From Methylophaga sp. (GTDB taxonomy: Bacteria > Pseudomonadota > Gammaproteobacteria > Nitrosococcales > Methylophagaceae): a stretch of DNA of 64,000 bases. Each line of letters starts with the position of its first letter. Position 1 is the stretch's first letter. The stretch lies in the NCBI GenBank assembly GCA_011053005.1, contig DRHW01000003.1, positions 48,463 through 112,462 on the forward strand, in the 5' to 3' direction. Under the pieces are notes generated by a model, which saw only the letters and a program-made list of their open reading frames with translations, ran no database searches and was not told the origin of the DNA. Positions 1 through 8,027 of the stretch are shown here, piece by piece. The position numbers were made by a program, and so were the translations under genes.

Positions 1-1363
1 TTTCACGACGTTCCAATAGATATTTCTGCTCGTCACTGTCAGCATCAAAAGTAAGATATGGAATATTACCAATTTCGCTATCAGAGACTGGAATATTGAA
101 ACGGTCACGGAACACTTTCATATGTTCTACGCCCAAATTCTTTTGTGAGTGCGTGGTGTTTTGTGCTTCACCCGCCGTACCCATACCATACCCTTTAACT
201 GTCTTCGCTAAAATTACAGTAGGCTGACCTTTGTGATCAGTTGCTTGTTTATAAGCAGCATAAACTTTACGTGGATCATGACCACCACGACTTAATTGCC
301 AGATATCTTCATCGGTCATATCTGACACCATTTCTAGCAATTCAGGATATTTACCAAAGAAATGTTCACGGACAAAAGCACCATCTTTAGATTTGTAGTT
401 TTGATATTCACCGTCTACTACTTCTTCCATACGTTTTAGCAATAAGCCATTTTTATCTTTGGCTAATAATTGATCCCACTCTGAACCCCAGATGACTTTA
501 AGTACATTCCAGCCAGCACCACGGAAAATAGCTTCAAGTTCTTGAATGATTTTTCCGTTACCACGAACAGGGCCATCAAGACGCTGTAAGTTACAGTTAA
601 TAACAAAGGTTAAATTATCTAATTTTTCACGACCCGCTAAGGTGATAGCGCCTAATGACTCTGGTTCATCCATTTCACCATCGCCTAAGTATGCCCATAC
701 ATTTCGACCTGCAGTCGCTTTAATATCACGATGATCCATGTATTTCATAAAACGGGCTTGGTAAATAGCTAAGATAGGACCTAAACCCATTGAAACAGTT
801 GGGAACTGCCAATAATCAGGCATTAACCAAGGATGGGGGTAAGAAGACAAACCTTTGCCATCAACTTCAAAACGGAAATTATTAAGCTGTTCTTCTGTTA
901 AACGACCTTCAAGGAATGAACGAGCATAAATACCCGGAGAAATATGGCCTTGGAAGAACACCATATCAGCGCCATTGCCATAATCATCACCTTTGAAGAA
1001 GTGATTAAAACCTACATCGTATAAGGTTGCAGAAGAAGCAAAACTCGCAATGTGACCACCGACAGCGCCAGGTTTAAGATTAGCTTTAACCACCATCGCC
1101 ATCGCATTCCAACGGATATACGATCTTATTTTATGTTCAATATCTTGGTTGCCAGTAATACGTTCTTGTTGATCAACCGGAATAGTATTTACATAAGCAG
1201 TATTGGAACTATACGGGAGATTAACGCCCGAGCGGCGAGCCATATCAATGAGTTTTTCTAAAATGTGATGTGCTTTTTCATCACCTTCAATCTCAATTAT
1301 AGATTCTAGTGCGTCTAACCATTCTTGAGTTTCTTGTGGATCGTTATCAACAAAATCAGTCAT
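1..1363 (-). CDS. aceE: Pyruvate dehydrogenase E1 component (homodimeric type), partial
   Basis: Thiamine-diphosphate-dependent decarboxylation of pyruvate in the pyruvate dehydrogenase complex. About 454 N-terminal residues are visible; the remainder (the family is about 885 residues) lies beyond the left edge. The translation follows E. coli AceE almost without gaps: an N-terminal E2-binding segment, INTIPV near residue 60, YFQGHISPG, and the ThDP/Mg motif beginning GDGEMDEPE near residue 226 and ending in NCN. The ATG at 1363 gives MTDFVDNDPQE, matching the family N-terminus. Downstream genes of the operon (aceF, lpd) would lie to the left. No regulator site is evident in the short upstream gap. 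Confidence 0.97.
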   Translation of the reverse strand, partial: MTDFVDNDPQETQEWLDALESIIEIEGDEKAHHILEKLIDMARRSGVNLPYSSNTAYVNTIPVDQQERITGNQDIEHKIRSYIRWNAMAMVVKANLKPGAVGGHIASFASSATLYDVGFNHFFKGDDYGNGADMVFFQGHISPGIYARSFLEGRLTEEQLNNFRFEVDGKGLSSYPHPWLMPDYWQFPTVSMGLGPILAIYQARFMKYMDHRDIKATAGRNVWAYLGDGEMDEPESLGAITLAGREKLDNLTFVINCNLQRLDGPVRGNGKIIQELEAIFRGAGWNVLKVIWGSEWDQLLAKDKNGLLLKRMEEVVDGEYQNYKSKDGAFVREHFFGKYPELLEMVSDMTDEDIWQLSRGGHDPRKVYAAYKQATDHKGQPTVILAKTVKGYGMGTAGEAQNTTHSQKNLGVEHMKVFRDRFNIPVSDSEIGNIPYLTFDADSDEQKYLLERRE

Positions 1364-1499
1364 AAATACCTTCGCTAGCCTTAACGTCATAAATAGCCAC
1401 GTATTGTAACAGTTTTTGTTTTATTCCCAACCGGAAATGGGACTTTATATAGCCAAAAGCTTAATTTTAAAGCTAATAAAAGTGTATTAAGACGACTAA

Positions 1500-2087
1500 T
1501 TATCGCTTTAAAGCGATAGATTTGGCGTAGCCATATACGCGAGGTGCCAACAAAATAACAAGTAGCGCTATATATATAAGTGGTTCGGTCTTATCTAATT
1601 TCACCAACATATAAAAATGTATTGAACTAGCAATCGCAATGACATACGTTAATCGATGCAATTTCTTCCAACGTCGACCACCTAATCGCTTCACCATTGC
1701 ATTATTAGAAGTTATTGCCAATGGAATTAAAGCGATAAAGCTAAAGAAACCAATGGTAATAAATGGCCGTTTGATTATATCGTTGATAATTTCACCGACA
1801 GCAAAAGACTGATCGAGCCCTAAATAAAGCAACATATGTAAAACAGCATAAAAAAATACGTAAAGACCTAATAATCGTCTGAATTTAATTAAGTCGTTCC
1901 AGCCGGTCATCCAGCGCAAAGGTGTAATTAATAAGGTTAACCATAAAAATCGCAAGGCCCAAAGGCCCGTTTGTCTGGTAACCGCTTCCACTGGATTAGC
2001 ACCTAATTGATCGGTAAAAAGGGCAAACGTCAACCAAATAGCTGGAATTAAGCAGACTACAAATAATAATTTTTTTATTTTCGGCAC
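1500..2087 (-). CDS. msrQ: MsrQ, heme-binding membrane subunit of the MsrPQ protein-methionine-sulfoxide reductase
   Basis: Inner-membrane b-type cytochrome that passes electrons from quinol or flavin to periplasmic MsrP. At 195 residues it is slightly shorter than E. coli MsrQ (211). It has about six hydrophobic helices and the conserved histidines expected to bind heme (AVLHML near residue 63 and the LHRLTYV...SIHFYM segment near 145-160). The start is GTG at 2087, 24 bases after the msrP stop, so the pair is one operon. The system repairs oxidised methionine in envelope proteins, for example after hypochlorous acid or copper stress. The gene sits last in the stress island of this region. 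Confidence 0.93.
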   Translation of the reverse strand: MPKIKKLLFVVCLIPAIWLTFALFTDQLGANPVEAVTRQTGLWALRFLWLTLLITPLRWMTGWNDLIKFRRLLGLYVFFYAVLHMLLYLGLDQSFAVGEIINDIIKRPFITIGFFSFIALIPLAITSNNAMVKRLGGRRWKKLHRLTYVIAIASSIHFYMLVKLDKTEPLIYIALLVILLAPRVYGYAKSIALKR

Positions 2088-2111
2088 AATGTTTAACTCA
2101 AACAGCTGACA

Positions 2112-3071
2112 TTAAAAGTATTTTCGTAAATCCATTCCGGTATACATCTGAGCGACTTGCTCACCATAACCATTAAACATTTCTGTTTTACGTTTCAGAA
2201 ACTCGCCAATCCTACGTTCACGGCCTTGACTCCAGCGAGGATGATCAACGTCAGGATTCACATTAGAATAAAAACCATATTCGTTAGGCCCTGCTTTCAT
2301 CCATGCTGATCGAGGCATATTTTCTACAAAACGAATGCGTACTATTGATTTAATACTTTTAAATCCATATTTCCATGGCACGACTAGTCTAATAGGCGCG
2401 CCGTTTTGGCCTAATAATTCATTACCATATAACCCAACAGAAATCAGCGTTAATGGATTCATCGCCTCATCTATTCGTAAACCTTCAACATAGGGCCAAT
2501 CTAATACATTTCGATTTAAGCCTGGCATTTGTTCAGGATCATTCAAAGTCGTAAATTCAACAAATTTTGCTCGTGAATTAGGCTGTGCTTTTTTGATAAG
2601 ATCCGCCAAAGGGAAACCAACCCAAGGAATAACCATTGACCATCCTTCGACACAACGTAAGCGATAAATACGTTCCTCTAAACTAAACGGTTTAATTAAA
2701 TCATCATAATCATACTCACCGGGCTTATCACATTCACCGTCAATGGTTACTCGCCAAGGCTTAGCTTTATCAGGAAATTCAGTGGCCATTAGTGCAGGAG
2801 AAGCTTTATCTGTGCCGAATTCATAAAAATTATTATAGGTTGTCACTGACTCAAAAGTCGTCAGGCTCTCCTCAGTCGAGTAAGCACTTTTAACGAGTTC
2901 CTTATAGGTCGGTTCCGGAGTAGAATCACCGCGAGCAAATGACAACGGTAACATGCTGGCTGTAGCGGCTATCGCTGCACTATTCAAAAACTGTCTACGA
3001 TTCAAATACACACCGTATTCCGTTATTTCACTTGCTGGTAACTCACCTAATCTAGGTTTTTTAATCAACAT
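2112..3071 (-). CDS. msrP: MsrP, periplasmic molybdopterin protein-methionine-sulfoxide reductase
   Basis: Mo-molybdopterin enzyme reducing methionine sulfoxide in envelope proteins, partner of MsrQ. It has 319 residues from the ATG at 3071, chosen because AGGAGA lies seven bases upstream; two in-frame GTG codons just before it would add only two residues. A Tat signal is visible as NRRQFL with Arg25-Arg26, followed by a hydrophobic stretch. The molybdenum-ligating cysteine is in LRCVEGWS (about Cys140). The blocks [24 protein letters not shown] and [12 protein letters not shown] match E. coli YedY. It lies 30 bases downstream of the DoxX-like gene, suggesting co-transcription with the HvfA-like precursor genes. 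Confidence 0.96.
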   Translation of the reverse strand: MLIKKPRLGELPASEITEYGVYLNRRQFLNSAAIAATASMLPLSFARGDSTPEPTYKELVKSAYSTEESLTTFESVTTYNNFYEFGTDKASPALMATEFPDKAKPWRVTIDGECDKPGEYDYDDLIKPFSLEERIYRLRCVEGWSMVIPWVGFPLADLIKKAQPNSRAKFVEFTTLNDPEQMPGLNRNVLDWPYVEGLRIDEAMNPLTLISVGLYGNELLGQNGAPIRLVVPWKYGFKSIKSIVRIRFVENMPRSAWMKAGPNEYGFYSNVNPDVDHPRWSQGRERRIGEFLKRKTEMFNGYGEQVAQMYTGMDLRKYF

Positions 3072-3100
3072 CACCACTTCTCCTAATTTTTATGTCTAAA

Positions 3101-3688
3101 CTACTTTGAATTTGAACAATGAGCCATTTTTTTAGCTATCCAATAATCTGCACTGACATAATTGCCTGCACCAATAAAAAATAACGTGAGTAACATAATG
3201 AAATACGTCGTCGCAAACTCAATACCATTATTTAAAATCACAAACCCACCATTTTGAGTCAGCCAATCGTAATTTCCATGTTCTTGTAATATTGAGCGTG
3301 CCATATCTAGCTGAGCACTCGGTTCAGCGATGGCTAACCAACCATTTCCCCAATGCACCGTCACAGCAGCAACAATCATAGTCGTCATCAATGGAATACT
3401 GATCCAACGTACCGCTAAACCAAGTATAAGAAAAATGGCACCAAAATATTCAGCTCCCCATGCTAAGTAAGCCATGAGCTCAGGAAAGGGTAATCCGAGA
3501 GAATGCTCAAACCATTGAATAGTGCCACTCAATGAGCTTTCACTATCGAATGGATTCCACTTATTATTAGCAGCCATCCAAAATACGGGCGCTAAATATA
3601 ACCTGACGGTTAATGGCGCTAAAAAATCTAACGCTCTAGTACTATTCAGCATATTCTGTAGACCAGCACTGAGCTTACAAATTGACAT
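3101..3688 (-). CDS. DoxX-family membrane protein, HvfX-like
   Basis: Small membrane protein of the DoxX superfamily, 195 residues, with about four hydrophobic segments (roughly 24-42, 65-95, 97-120 and 155-180). DoxX-like proteins occur beside HvfA/bufferin-type copper-binding peptide precursors, where they are called HvfX or BufD; their exact role is not settled. The start is ATG at 3688, preceded by AGAAGGAGATAACA, a strong ribosome-binding site. The open frame extends to 3745, but that extension runs through a terminator hairpin and is unlikely to be translated. It lies directly downstream of the HvfA-like gene and upstream of msrP. The family assignment is firm; the HvfX role is inferred from context. 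Confidence 0.8.
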   Translation of the reverse strand: MSICKLSAGLQNMLNSTRALDFLAPLTVRLYLAPVFWMAANNKWNPFDSESSLSGTIQWFEHSLGLPFPELMAYLAWGAEYFGAIFLILGLAVRWISIPLMTTMIVAAVTVHWGNGWLAIAEPSAQLDMARSILQEHGNYDWLTQNGGFVILNNGIEFATTYFIMLLTLFFIGAGNYVSADYWIAKKMAHCSNSK

Positions 3689-3710
3689 TGTTATCTCCTT
3701 CTTAAGAAGA

Positions 3711-3734
3711 AAAAAGGGCTCTAAAGAGCCCTTT
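3711..3734 (-). terminator. Rho-independent terminator after the HvfA-like gene
   Basis: The hairpin GGGCTC-TAAA-GAGCCC is flanked by A and T runs, so on the minus strand it is followed by six T. It lies between the HvfA-like gene and the DoxX-like gene. It would end most transcripts from the ECF-type promoter after the precursor gene, with read-through feeding the DoxX/msr genes, so the peptide would be made in excess of its partners. Confidence 0.8.
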
Positions 3735-3762
3735 TCATCATACATAACTCAAATTTTACGTC

Positions 3763-4134
3763 TTATTTGTCGGCACCGCATTTGCCTTCTTTCATTTTTT
3801 CAGCTTTTTCTTTCATTTCGCTGCCGCATTTAGCTTCGTGTGCCGCTTTTTTATCAGCGCCACATTTTGCTTCATGTGCTGCTTTTTTATCTGCACCACA
3901 TTTCGCTTCTTTCATTTTTTCAGCTTTTTTATCAGCGCCACATTTAGCTTCACCACACTTACCTTCCGCATCTTTATTTGTGCTTTCAGCAAGTTGCATA
4001 TATCCGCTTGATAATTCAGTGTTACCAAATGGATTCACATCAGCACTCACTGTCATAGGAGATAGAGCCAAACCTGCTGTTAATGCTGCGCTAGCTGCTA
4101 ATGCAATCGTTGTTTTTTTAGTCGTATTGGTCAT
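3763..4134 (-). CDS. hvfA: HvfA-like low-complexity peptide precursor with six KCG motifs (putative copper-binding RiPP)
   Basis: 123 residues. Residues 1-31 form a Sec signal peptide ending TVSA. A leader-like block follows (NPFGNTELSSGYMQLAE, about 34-50). The C-terminal half is low complexity with six cysteines (60, 65, 79, 91, 103, 119), each inside (E)GKCG or (E)AKCG. HvfA precursors combine an NPF...LSSGY block with EGKCG repeats that HvfB (DUF692, MNIO) and HvfC convert to oxazolone/thioamide groups that bind copper. Here a DoxX/HvfX-like gene follows, but no DUF692 or HvfC gene is in the window. SD AGGAAA precedes the ATG by seven bases. Membership of the HvfA family is likely; modification in this organism is unproven. 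Confidence 0.8.
   Translation of the reverse strand: MTNTTKKTTIALAASAALTAGLALSPMTVSADVNPFGNTELSSGYMQLAESTNKDAEGKCGEAKCGADKKAEKMKEAKCGADKKAAHEAKCGADKKAAHEAKCGSEMKEKAEKMKEGKCGADK
3824..3895 (-). repeat. Two 36-bp tandem units inside the HvfA-like core
   Basis: Two adjacent 36-base units (3824-3859 and 3860-3895) differ at a handful of positions, mostly silent, and encode the 12-residue unit centred on HEAKCGADKKAA. The silent differences argue for selection on the peptide rather than for a very recent slip. The repeat explains how the number of cysteine motifs can grow or shrink. Confidence 0.75.
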
Positions 4135-4209
4135 AGTAATTTCCTAATAGTTATTGAATATCACAAAAAGTGAAAGATAAGTGGTCAATAGTGACCCAAC
4201 TTAACAACA

Positions 4210-4236
4210 TAGACGGCTACCTAAATACATTGTTAC
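4210..4236 (-). promoter_or_regulatory. ECF-type promoter of the HvfA-like gene
   Basis: Read on the minus strand, the site has GTAAC (4236-4232), a 16-base spacer and CGTCTA (4215-4210), about 75 bases before the start codon. GTAAC at -35 and CGTC at -10 with a 16-17-base spacer is the common ECF sigma-factor pattern, and an ECF sigma gene lies 700 bases away. The sequence match is direct; recognition by that particular sigma factor is inferred. Confidence 0.6.
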
Positions 4237-4387
4237 AAACTTCATGAAAATAAATTCAAATAAGCACAATGCCAAGTCCCATGCTATTTTCTCAATAAGG
4301 GGTAACATCACGCTATCAAAGCTTTTATATAATGTCATTACTCATCATCACGCTGTATTACTAAGAGTTAACCTTTTTTACATTCCA

Positions 4388-4412
4388 ATAAAAAAGGGTT
4401 CCGAAGAACCCT
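4388..4412 (-). terminator. Rho-independent terminator after the cysteine-free paralogue
   Basis: GGGTTC-CGAA-GAACCC (4396-4411) forms a six-base-pair stem with a tetraloop and is followed on the minus strand by six T. It lies about 100 bases after the TGA at 4512, and after the TAA that would close the in-frame extension. Confidence 0.8.
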
Positions 4413-4511
4413 CTTATATGAAGCTATTTGACAATAGGTATCTTATTTTTTAATACCTATATCAGCTTATTCCATTTCATCAATGTTTGTAGCTTTGCTA
4501 GCTGTATCCAT

Positions 4512-4817
4512 TCAATCTTCAGTTACTGATTCTTGATGCTCAGTCGCTGAATCTTCAACTTCACCTGTGACATCATGATCTGGTGACATTTCATCACTTT
4601 CAATAACATCATTTTCATCTTCCATCACAGAATCTTGATGCTCAGTTGCAGATTTTTCAACCTCAGCCTCTGCAAGCTGTAGATATACAGTGGATGATTC
4701 AACCGTTGCAAAAGGATTTGCTTCAGCACTCGCAGTCATAGGTGATATAGCCAATCCAGCTGATAATGCTGCACTCGTTAGTAAACTGATCGTCATTTTC
4801 TTAGTCGTAATTAGCAT
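4512..4817 (-). CDS. Cysteine-free paralogue of the HvfA-like precursor with an acidic C-terminus
   Basis: 101 residues. The N-terminal 50 residues mirror the neighbouring HvfA-like protein: the same TKK-start signal peptide (ALSAGLAISPMTASA), then NPF and SSTVYLQLAEAE in place of NPF...LSSGYMQLAES. The C-terminal half has no cysteine. It is strongly acidic and carries two copies of SATEHQ(D/E)SV(M/T)ED with several histidines, aspartates and glutamates. It is therefore a duplicate whose leader was kept and whose core was replaced. Its ATG has the same SD context (GAGGAAATTATT) as the HvfA-like gene. It could be a divalent-metal-binding peptide, a decoy or a decaying copy; no function is established. 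Confidence 0.75.
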   Translation of the reverse strand: MLITTKKMTISLLTSAALSAGLAISPMTASAEANPFATVESSTVYLQLAEAEVEKSATEHQDSVMEDENDVIESDEMSPDHDVTGEVEDSATEHQESVTED

Positions 4818-4891
4818 AATAATTTCCTCTCATGTTACAAAATAGCAATAAGTGAAATACAAGCAGTCAATCATGTTAAAGCTTGTTATTA

Positions 4892-4918
4892 TAGACTACC
4901 ATCAAATCACACTATTAG
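4892..4918 (-). promoter_or_regulatory. Degenerate ECF-like promoter of the cysteine-free paralogue
   Basis: Aligned with the HvfA-like promoter from the start codon upstream, this region carries AGTCTA (4897-4892) in place of CGTCTA and CTAAT (4918-4914) in place of GTAAC, with the same 16-base spacing. The stretch between TCTA and a shared ATTGAC is 20 bases in both copies, so the control regions look duplicated together with the genes. Activity is uncertain because both boxes deviate from the ECF pattern. Confidence 0.4.
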
Positions 4919-4925
4919 TAACCCA

Positions 4926-5531
4926 ATGAAATCAAATGTAAAAGAGCTAGACGAGCAAACCCTCATCGCCGCTCTTATCGATGGTAATGAACAAGCTTTT
5001 GAGTTAATTGTTTCTAATTATCATAATCTTATGCTCGCCGTTTCTCGCGCAATTGTTGGCGAAGCCTTTGCTGATGAGGTCGTTCAAGATGCATGGATGT
5101 CAGCAATTAAAGCCTTGCCAAAATTTGAAGGTCGCTCATCGTTGAAAACATGGTTGCTGCATATCGTCAGTAATGGTGCTAAAAGTCGGGTTCGTAGAGA
5201 AAACAGAATGGTTTCACTTGATGATGGTTGGCAGTCTGTATCTTCTGACAAATTTGATAATACCGGTCACCGGTTAGAAGAATTATTACCTTGGGAAGAA
5301 GCAACGCCCGAAGCATTATTGGCCAATGAACAACTACAAGCAGCGATTGAAGCAACATACCAAAAACTCCCCGCTTTGCAACGTGCTGCATTAACAATGT
5401 ACGACATGGAAGGTCTAAGCATGGAAGACGTTTGTAACATTCTTGACATCTCTGCGTCTAACGCACGGGTTTTACTGCACAGGGCCCGCACATCTTTACA
5501 TCAGTGCATTGATACATTTCAGGACAAATAA
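4926..5531 (+). CDS. ECF-family RNA polymerase sigma factor
   Basis: 201 residues with sigma region 2 at about 12-85 (FELIVSNYHNLML, DEVVQDAWMSAIKALPKF, then GRSSLKTWLLHIVSN) and region 4 at about 138-192 (LPALQRAALTMYDMEGLSM then a helix-turn-helix ending SNARVLLHRAR). No extra C-terminal domain. A zinc-finger anti-sigma gene follows after five bases. It is divergent from the HvfA-like genes, one of which has an ECF-type promoter, so it probably controls the envelope metal/oxidant island. ECF factors paired with small HC2 anti-sigmas commonly respond to metals or oxidants; the signal here is not known. Confidence 0.93.
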   Translation: MKSNVKELDEQTLIAALIDGNEQAFELIVSNYHNLMLAVSRAIVGEAFADEVVQDAWMSAIKALPKFEGRSSLKTWLLHIVSNGAKSRVRRENRMVSLDDGWQSVSSDKFDNTGHRLEELLPWEEATPEALLANEQLQAAIEATYQKLPALQRAALTMYDMEGLSMEDVCNILDISASNARVLLHRARTSLHQCIDTFQDK

Positions 5532-5536
5532 GTAAG

Positions 5537-5776
5537 ATGATTAAATGTAAAGACGTACCAGAACAAGCCAGTGACTACTTAGATGGCGAGCTAACTTTCC
5601 GTAAACGTATTGCGCTGCGTTTTCATCTGCTAATTTGTCACTCTTGCCGTACTTACGTACAGCAGATCCGCAATACAATAAAAACAGTCAAAGTATTACA
5701 ACCGAAAGAAAAAAATGCTTTAGATACTTGCCCGTTAATCAAAAAATTTCGTGAGCTGACTAAAAAACAGGACTAA
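5537..5776 (+). CDS. Small zinc-finger (HC2) anti-sigma factor
   Basis: 79 residues with the Hx3CxxC zinc-binding anti-sigma motif HLLICHSC (His30, Cys34, Cys37) plus Cys4 and the typical ASDYLDGELT helix. There is no membrane segment, so the protein is cytoplasmic and would sense metal or redox state directly through the zinc site or through another factor. It lies five bases after the sigma gene and is surely co-transcribed. Its TAA overlaps by four bases the stop codon of the convergent DUF1244 gene, with no terminator between them. Confidence 0.9.
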   Translation: MIKCKDVPEQASDYLDGELTFRKRIALRFHLLICHSCRTYVQQIRNTIKTVKVLQPKEKNALDTCPLIKKFRELTKKQD

Positions 5777-6018
5777 ATCTGGTGTTTGTCTTTCCACTCA
5801 CTATAAGGCATGCCATAAATATGTTCGCGAGCTTGATCATAATCCATCGCTAGCTCTTTTTGTTCTGCTGCAGCCAAATACCATTTTGCTAAACAATTAC
5901 GACAAAAACCCGCAAGCTCCATCAAATCAATATTTTGTACATCTGTTCGTTGTTGCAAATGAGCCGTCAACCGACGAAACGCCGCGGCTTCGAGTTCTAA
6001 TTGGGTTTGTGCATCCAT
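5773..6018 (-). CDS. DUF1244 family protein
   Basis: 81-residue soluble protein of the DUF1244 family, recognised by RTDVQNIDLMELAGFCRNCL and the following KWY segment. The family is common in Pseudomonadota and has no established function; the conserved CRNC pair suggests a metal or redox role. The start ATG overlaps the stop of the ABC ATPase gene (TAATG), so it is translationally coupled as the last gene of the gyrA-to-ATPase operon. Confidence 0.9.
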   Translation of the reverse strand: MDAQTQLELEAAAFRRLTAHLQQRTDVQNIDLMELAGFCRNCLAKWYLAAAEQKELAMDYDQAREHIYGMPYSEWKDKHQI

Positions 6019-8027
6019 TATTCATCTTCCTCATATAAAAAACACCGTACTTCATGAGTAACGGATAAATCAGTTCGTGCAGGATAAGCTTGTAAACATT
6101 TAGGCATCACCTTAGGACAACGCTGGTGAAAATGACAACCCGATGGTGGATTAGCAGGCGATGGTAACTCCCCTTCTAAACGCAATACTTTTTTATCAAT
6201 ATCAAGCTCTGGTACAGCAGCTAATAATGCTTGGGTATAGGGATGTTTCGGTGAATTGAGGACTTCATCTCGATAACCCTGCTCTACAATTCGTCCTAAA
6301 TACATTACCGCAACACGATGTGCCAAATAATTCACTACAGAAATATTATGGGTGATAAAAAGATACGACAACCCAAACTCATGTTGAATTTCACGTAATA
6401 AATTTAGTATTTGAGCTTGTACTGATACGTCTAATGCACTCGTTGGCTCATCACAGATAATAACTTCAGGATCGGCTGCTAAAGCACGAGCAATACAAAT
6501 GCGTTGACGTTGCCCACCTGAAAACTCATGCGGATAGCGATATTTAATGTCCGCATGTAAACCCACACGAGTTAATAGCTCATCAACCCTCTTTTCTTTT
6601 GCTGATGGGTTTTTAACGTATTTTTTTGCGGTTAAACCTTCTTCAATGATCTGAGTAATGGTCATTCGCGGATTCATTGACGCAAAGGGATCTTGGAATA
6701 TTATCTGCAAAGAAGAACGATGCTGTTTTAACTCTCTTTCTGATAACTGGGTTAAATCATCACCTTGATAATTAACTTCGCCAGATGTCACCGGCACTAA
6801 TTGTAATATCCCTTTGCCAACAGTCGTTTTGCCACAGCCTGACTCACCGACTAAAGCCAATGTTTCTGACAATTTGAGTGATAATGTCACATCATCAACC
6901 GCTTGTACTTGGCCTACTACTCGCTTCAACAATCCTTTGCGAATCGGAAAATGTACTCGTAAAGCTTTAATATCTAAGACAACTTTATTCGCTGGCAGTA
7001 CTTCTGATAAGGGAGATGAATGCAAATCTAGCGGTACTTTTTTCTGCTCAATTATTCTATCTGGATCAAATAAATGGCATAACACACCCTGCTTATCTTG
7101 TTGATGCCATTGAGGTATTTCTGTATGACAAGCAGCAAAAGCATGATCACAACGTTCGACAAATCGACACCCTGTAAAGGTTTGGGTTAACACAGGCACA
7201 CTACCTTTAATAACGGTGAGTCGTTGTTCTCGTTTTTGTTCCGTCGGTAAAGCTTGAAATAATTTATCGGTATAAGGATGTTGATGATGCTTAAAAAATT
7301 GCTCACGCGTGGCGGTCTCAACAATTTGACCCGCATACATCACCGCGACATGATCGGCCATTTGGCCAACTACGGCTAAATCATGGGTGATAAGTAAAAT
7401 CGCCATGCCCCTTTCGCTTTGAATTTGTTTTAATAAATCCAGTATTTGTGCCTGAATGGTTACATCTAACGCAGTTGTTGGTTCATCGGCAATTAATAGT
7501 TCCGGCTCTCCCGCTAACGCCATCGCAATCATCACCCGTTGTTTCATACCGCCAGACAATTGATGCGGATAATCATTGATACGTTGTTTGGGATCAGGAA
7601 TGCCCACAGAATGTAACAAAGCAATAATTCGATCATGGCAAATCTGGCCTTTTAAGCCAAAGTGCCACTGTAAACATTCACCAATTTGTTCACCTACCGA
7701 TAACACAGGATTTAATGAACTTTGTGGTTCTTGGAAAATCATTGCGACTCGGCGACCACGAATACGCTGCATATCTAATTCAGATAAGCCGAGTAAATCT
7801 TCACCTAACAGCTTAATTTCACCAGCAACAATACGACTAATAGGTTGCGGGTTTAATCGTAGTAGTGACAAAGCAGTCATTGACTTACCACAACCGGATT
7901 CACCTAATAAGGCAAAGGTTTCACCTCGCGCAATAGAAAAATCAACACCATCAACGGCGCGTAATGGCGTTGCAGACTTACCTAACCAGGTTTTTAAACC
8001 TTTAACTTCTAATAATCTCTGTCTCAC
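6018..8027 (-). CDS. yejF: Peptide-type ABC transporter dual ATPase (YejF-like)
   Basis: 669 residues with two complete nucleotide-binding domains fused in one chain, as in YejF. Walker A GESGCGKS occurs at 42-49 and again near 395. The signatures LSGGMKQR and FSGGQRQR follow, with Walker B LLIADEP and VIICDEP. Each half ends with the Cys-containing oligopeptide/dipeptide C-terminal motif (GCRFVERC and CHFHQRC). It would energise import of oligopeptides or related compounds across the inner membrane. The start is GTG at 8027, overlapping the permease stop (GTGA). The second permease and the binding protein are not adjacent. Confidence 0.9.
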   Translation of the reverse strand: MRQRLLEVKGLKTWLGKSATPLRAVDGVDFSIARGETFALLGESGCGKSMTALSLLRLNPQPISRIVAGEIKLLGEDLLGLSELDMQRIRGRRVAMIFQEPQSSLNPVLSVGEQIGECLQWHFGLKGQICHDRIIALLHSVGIPDPKQRINDYPHQLSGGMKQRVMIAMALAGEPELLIADEPTTALDVTIQAQILDLLKQIQSERGMAILLITHDLAVVGQMADHVAVMYAGQIVETATREQFFKHHQHPYTDKLFQALPTEQKREQRLTVIKGSVPVLTQTFTGCRFVERCDHAFAACHTEIPQWHQQDKQGVLCHLFDPDRIIEQKKVPLDLHSSPLSEVLPANKVVLDIKALRVHFPIRKGLLKRVVGQVQAVDDVTLSLKLSETLALVGESGCGKTTVGKGILQLVPVTSGEVNYQGDDLTQLSERELKQHRSSLQIIFQDPFASMNPRMTITQIIEEGLTAKKYVKNPSAKEKRVDELLTRVGLHADIKYRYPHEFSGGQRQRICIARALAADPEVIICDEPTSALDVSVQAQILNLLREIQHEFGLSYLFITHNISVVNYLAHRVAVMYLGRIVEQGYRDEVLNSPKHPYTQALLAAVPELDIDKKVLRLEGELPSPANPPSGCHFHQRCPKVMPKCLQAYPARTDLSVTHEVRCFLYEEDE

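Larger units (their letters stand above)
4135..4511. other. Intergenic region between the HvfA-like gene and its paralogue
   Basis: This 377-base gap has no convincing gene. Next to 4135 it holds the 5' leader and ECF-type promoter of the HvfA-like gene, and near 4390-4411 a terminator for the upstream paralogue. A stretch at 4469-4511 is an in-frame continuation of the paralogue beyond its TGA stop. The plus-strand open frame at 4244-4453 crosses the terminator and has no coding character. Confidence 0.7.

Noticed and set aside
1440..1495. Weak inverted repeat AGCTT...AAGCT between aceE and msrQ
   Set aside because: The stem is five base pairs, AT-rich and without a T run long enough to be called a terminator.
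3689..3745. Longer start for the DoxX-like protein
   Set aside because: The added residues are encoded across the terminator stem and there is a strong SD at the internal ATG.
3824..3895. Possible short CRISPR-like repeat in the KCG coding region
   Set aside because: The units are adjacent without spacers, stay in frame, and encode a protein repeat.
3767..4147. Plus-strand frame of 126 residues with repeated SAPHFAS segments
   Set aside because: It is exactly antisense to the HvfA-like gene, and its repeats are the reverse complement of the KCG codons. The minus-strand frame has the SD, signal peptide and conserved motifs.
4244..4453. Plus-strand 69-residue frame between the two precursor genes
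   Set aside because: It runs through the terminator hairpin of the paralogue, has no ribosome-binding site and no recognisable domain.
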